From JBBSIN01 sp038232055 (GTDB lineage: Bacteria > Actinomycetota > Actinomycetes > JADGOV01), in assembly GCA_038232055.1 (NCBI GenBank), contig JBBSIN010000005.1, positions 1 through 62,968 on the forward strand: 62,968 bases of DNA, read 5' to 3'. The first letter of the stretch is position 1; every line of letters begins with the position of its first letter. This document shows, one piece after another, positions 61,569 to 62,968 of the stretch. Under the pieces are notes generated by a model. That model did not search any database, was not told the origin of the DNA, and saw only the letters and a program-made list of their open reading frames with translations. The position numbers were made by a program, and so were the translations under genes.

Positions 61569-62968
61569 GTGCCCAGTCGCGACGACGCCGAAGCGCGCGC
61601 TGCCCGCTTCGAGAAGGACGCTTCCGAGCTCCAGACGCAGGTCTCCTTTCTTCAGGAGGAGATTGCAATGCTGCGGCGCCGGCTCACCGACGCACCGCGG
61701 CAGGTGCGGGTTCTCGAGGAGCGGCTCGCCGACGCGCAGGCCAACCTCGCGGGCGTGGTCTCGTCCAACGACCGGCTGGTTGGCACGCTCAAGGAGGCTC
61801 GCGACCAGATCCTGGCGCTCAAGGAGGAGGTCGACCGGCTGGCGCAGCCGCCGTCGGGATACGGGGTCTTCCTCGCCAGGCACGACGACGCGACCGTCGA
61901 CGTTTTCACCGGCGGCCGCAAGCTCCGGGTGAGCGTGAGTCCCGCTGTCGAGGCGGACTCGCTCCGCAAGGGCCAAGAGGTGCTGCTCAATGAGGCGCTG
62001 AATGTCATTGATGCCCTGGAGTTCGAGCGCCTGGGCGACGTCGTGATGCTCAAGGAGATTCTCGAGGGTGGCGACCGGGCGCTGGTCATCGGCCACACCG
62101 ACGAGGAGCGCGTGGTCATGCTCGCCGACTCACTACTGGACGCGCCGCTGCGGGCCGGCGACTCGCTCCTGCTCGAGACCCGTTCCGGATACGTCTACGA
62201 GCGCATTCCCAAGGCCGAGGTCGAGGAGCTGGTGCTGGAAGAGGTGCCGGACATTGACTACGCCGCGATCGGCGGTCTGGCCAACCAGATCGAGCAGATC
62301 CGCGACGCCGTCGAGCTGCCGTACCTGCACGGCGACCTGTTCAAGGAGCACCAGCTCAAGCCCCCGAAGGGCGTCCTGCTCTACGGTCCCCCCGGCTGCG
62401 GCAAGACCTTGATCGCCAAGGCGGTGGCCAACTCGCTGGCCAAGAAGGTCGCCGAGGTGACCGGGCGGCCAGAGGGGAAGTCGTTCTTCCTCAACATCAA
62501 GGGCCCGGAGTTGCTGAACAAGTACGTGGGGGAGACCGAGCGGCACATCCGACTGGTGTTCCAGCGAGCCCGGGAAAAGGCCTCCGAAGGCACGCCGGTC
62601 ATTGTCTTCTTCGACGAGATGGACTCGATCTTCCGCACCAGGGGGAGCGGTGTCTCCAGCGACGTGGAGAACACAATCGTCCCGCAGCTGCTCTCGGAGA
62701 TCGACGGGGTCGAGGGGCTGGAGAACGTCATCGTGATCGGCGCCTCCAACCGCGAGGACATGATCGACCCCGCGATCCTGCGTCCGGGCCGCCTGGACGT
62801 CAAGATCAAGATCGAGCGTCCGGACGCGGAGTCGGCGCGAGACATCTTCTCCAAGTACCTCACCTCGACCTTGCCGTTGCACAGCGATGACCTCGTCGAG
62901 TTCGGGAACAACCGCCAGGAATGCGTGGCCGGCATGATCCAGCGCGCGGTCGAGCGGATGTACACCGA
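61569..62968 (+). CDS. Proteasome-activating AAA ATPase ARC/Mpa (3' end outside window)
   Basis: 466 residues are visible; the family is about 590 long, so the C-terminus is cut off by the window. An N-terminal coiled coil (about 5-75) that binds Pup-tagged proteins is followed by two OB domains (about 80-230) and the AAA module with Walker A GPPGCGKT (G273-T280), Walker B VIVFFDEMDS and the SRH ending GRLDVKI. It unfolds pupylated proteins for the 20S proteasome. GTG 61569 is preceded by GGAGGAGG. The C-terminal gate-opening tail cannot be checked. Confidence 0.95.
   Translation, partial: MPSRDDAEARAARFEKDASELQTQVSFLQEEIAMLRRRLTDAPRQVRVLEERLADAQANLAGVVSSNDRLVGTLKEARDQILALKEEVDRLAQPPSGYGVFLARHDDATVDVFTGGRKLRVSVSPAVEADSLRKGQEVLLNEALNVIDALEFERLGDVVMLKEILEGGDRALVIGHTDEERVVMLADSLLDAPLRAGDSLLLETRSGYVYERIPKAEVEELVLEEVPDIDYAAIGGLANQIEQIRDAVELPYLHGDLFKEHQLKPPKGVLLYGPPGCGKTLIAKAVANSLAKKVAEVTGRPEGKSFFLNIKGPELLNKYVGETERHIRLVFQRAREKASEGTPVIVFFDEMDSIFRTRGSGVSSDVENTIVPQLLSEIDGVEGLENVIVIGASNREDMIDPAILRPGRLDVKIKIERPDAESARDIFSKYLTSTLPLHSDDLVEFGNNRQECVAGMIQRAVERMYT

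Overview
This is a GC-rich actinobacterial chromosome segment. Diagnostic genes are a mycothiol ligase (mshC), a proteasome-activating ATPase of the ARC/Mpa type, coenzyme F420-type oxidoreductases, a polyphosphate glucokinase, DUF3090 and DUF5703 proteins, and many GTG starts that overlap the previous stop by 4 bases. The right half resembles the Mycobacterium tuberculosis Rv2136c-Rv2115c neighbourhood (uppP, phosphomutase, DUF3090, SCO1664-type protein, mshC, PAC2, metH, cysQ, RecB-like nuclease, trmI, mpa). That points to a mycobacteria/Frankia-like lineage; the species cannot be named from the sequence alone.

Layout. 1-210: the end of a secreted repeat protein. 211-765: a structured non-coding stretch. 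766-7144: membrane proteins, a convergent histidine kinase/response regulator pair and an MMPL transporter. 7262-13014: a tight five-gene operon (ThDP enzyme, membrane protein, gluconate-dehydrogenase-type small subunit, GMC flavoprotein, enolase-superfamily dehydratase) behind a possible stress-sigma promoter. 13030-16136: VKOR-like protein, citrate synthase and a UbiA prenyltransferase. 16165-21621: Gre-type factor, DapA-family aldolase, two F420-type proteins, a membrane adenylate cyclase and an amidohydrolase. 22.2-27.1 kb: a decayed accessory zone of gene fragments around an intact antibiotic-kinase-like gene and a TetR/cupin pair. It ends with the frameshifted remains of a tyrosine integrase 81 bases from the 3' end of a tRNA-Leu(GAG), as expected for a degraded integrative element.

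27.2-34.6 kb: polyphosphate glucokinase, M20 peptidase, an anti-sigma/sigma pair whose sigma gene looks damaged in region 2, RecD-like helicase and an aldo-keto reductase. 34.6-45.6 kb: the conserved uppP-to-metH block. 45.7-53.8 kb: PAP phosphatase, SLC13-type permease, polysaccharide flippase, polyprenyl-phosphate sugar transferase and a fused ATP sulfurylase/APS kinase, suggestive of sulfate activation beside exopolysaccharide export. 53.85-62.97 kb: MacB/FtsX-type ABC transporter, RecB-like nuclease, esterase, site-2 protease with CBS domains, TrmI and the start of ARC/Mpa.

The most unusual finding is a family of four dispersed intergenic elements (319-400, 17652-17733, 22094-22175, 37240-37321). 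Each is exactly 82 bases long, with near-perfect 13-base terminal inverted repeats (CGATCTCCTTCGC/GCGAAGGAGATCG) and a diverged but alignable 56-base core, all in the same orientation. They look like a MITE/REP-type element or a structured RNA/DNA module.
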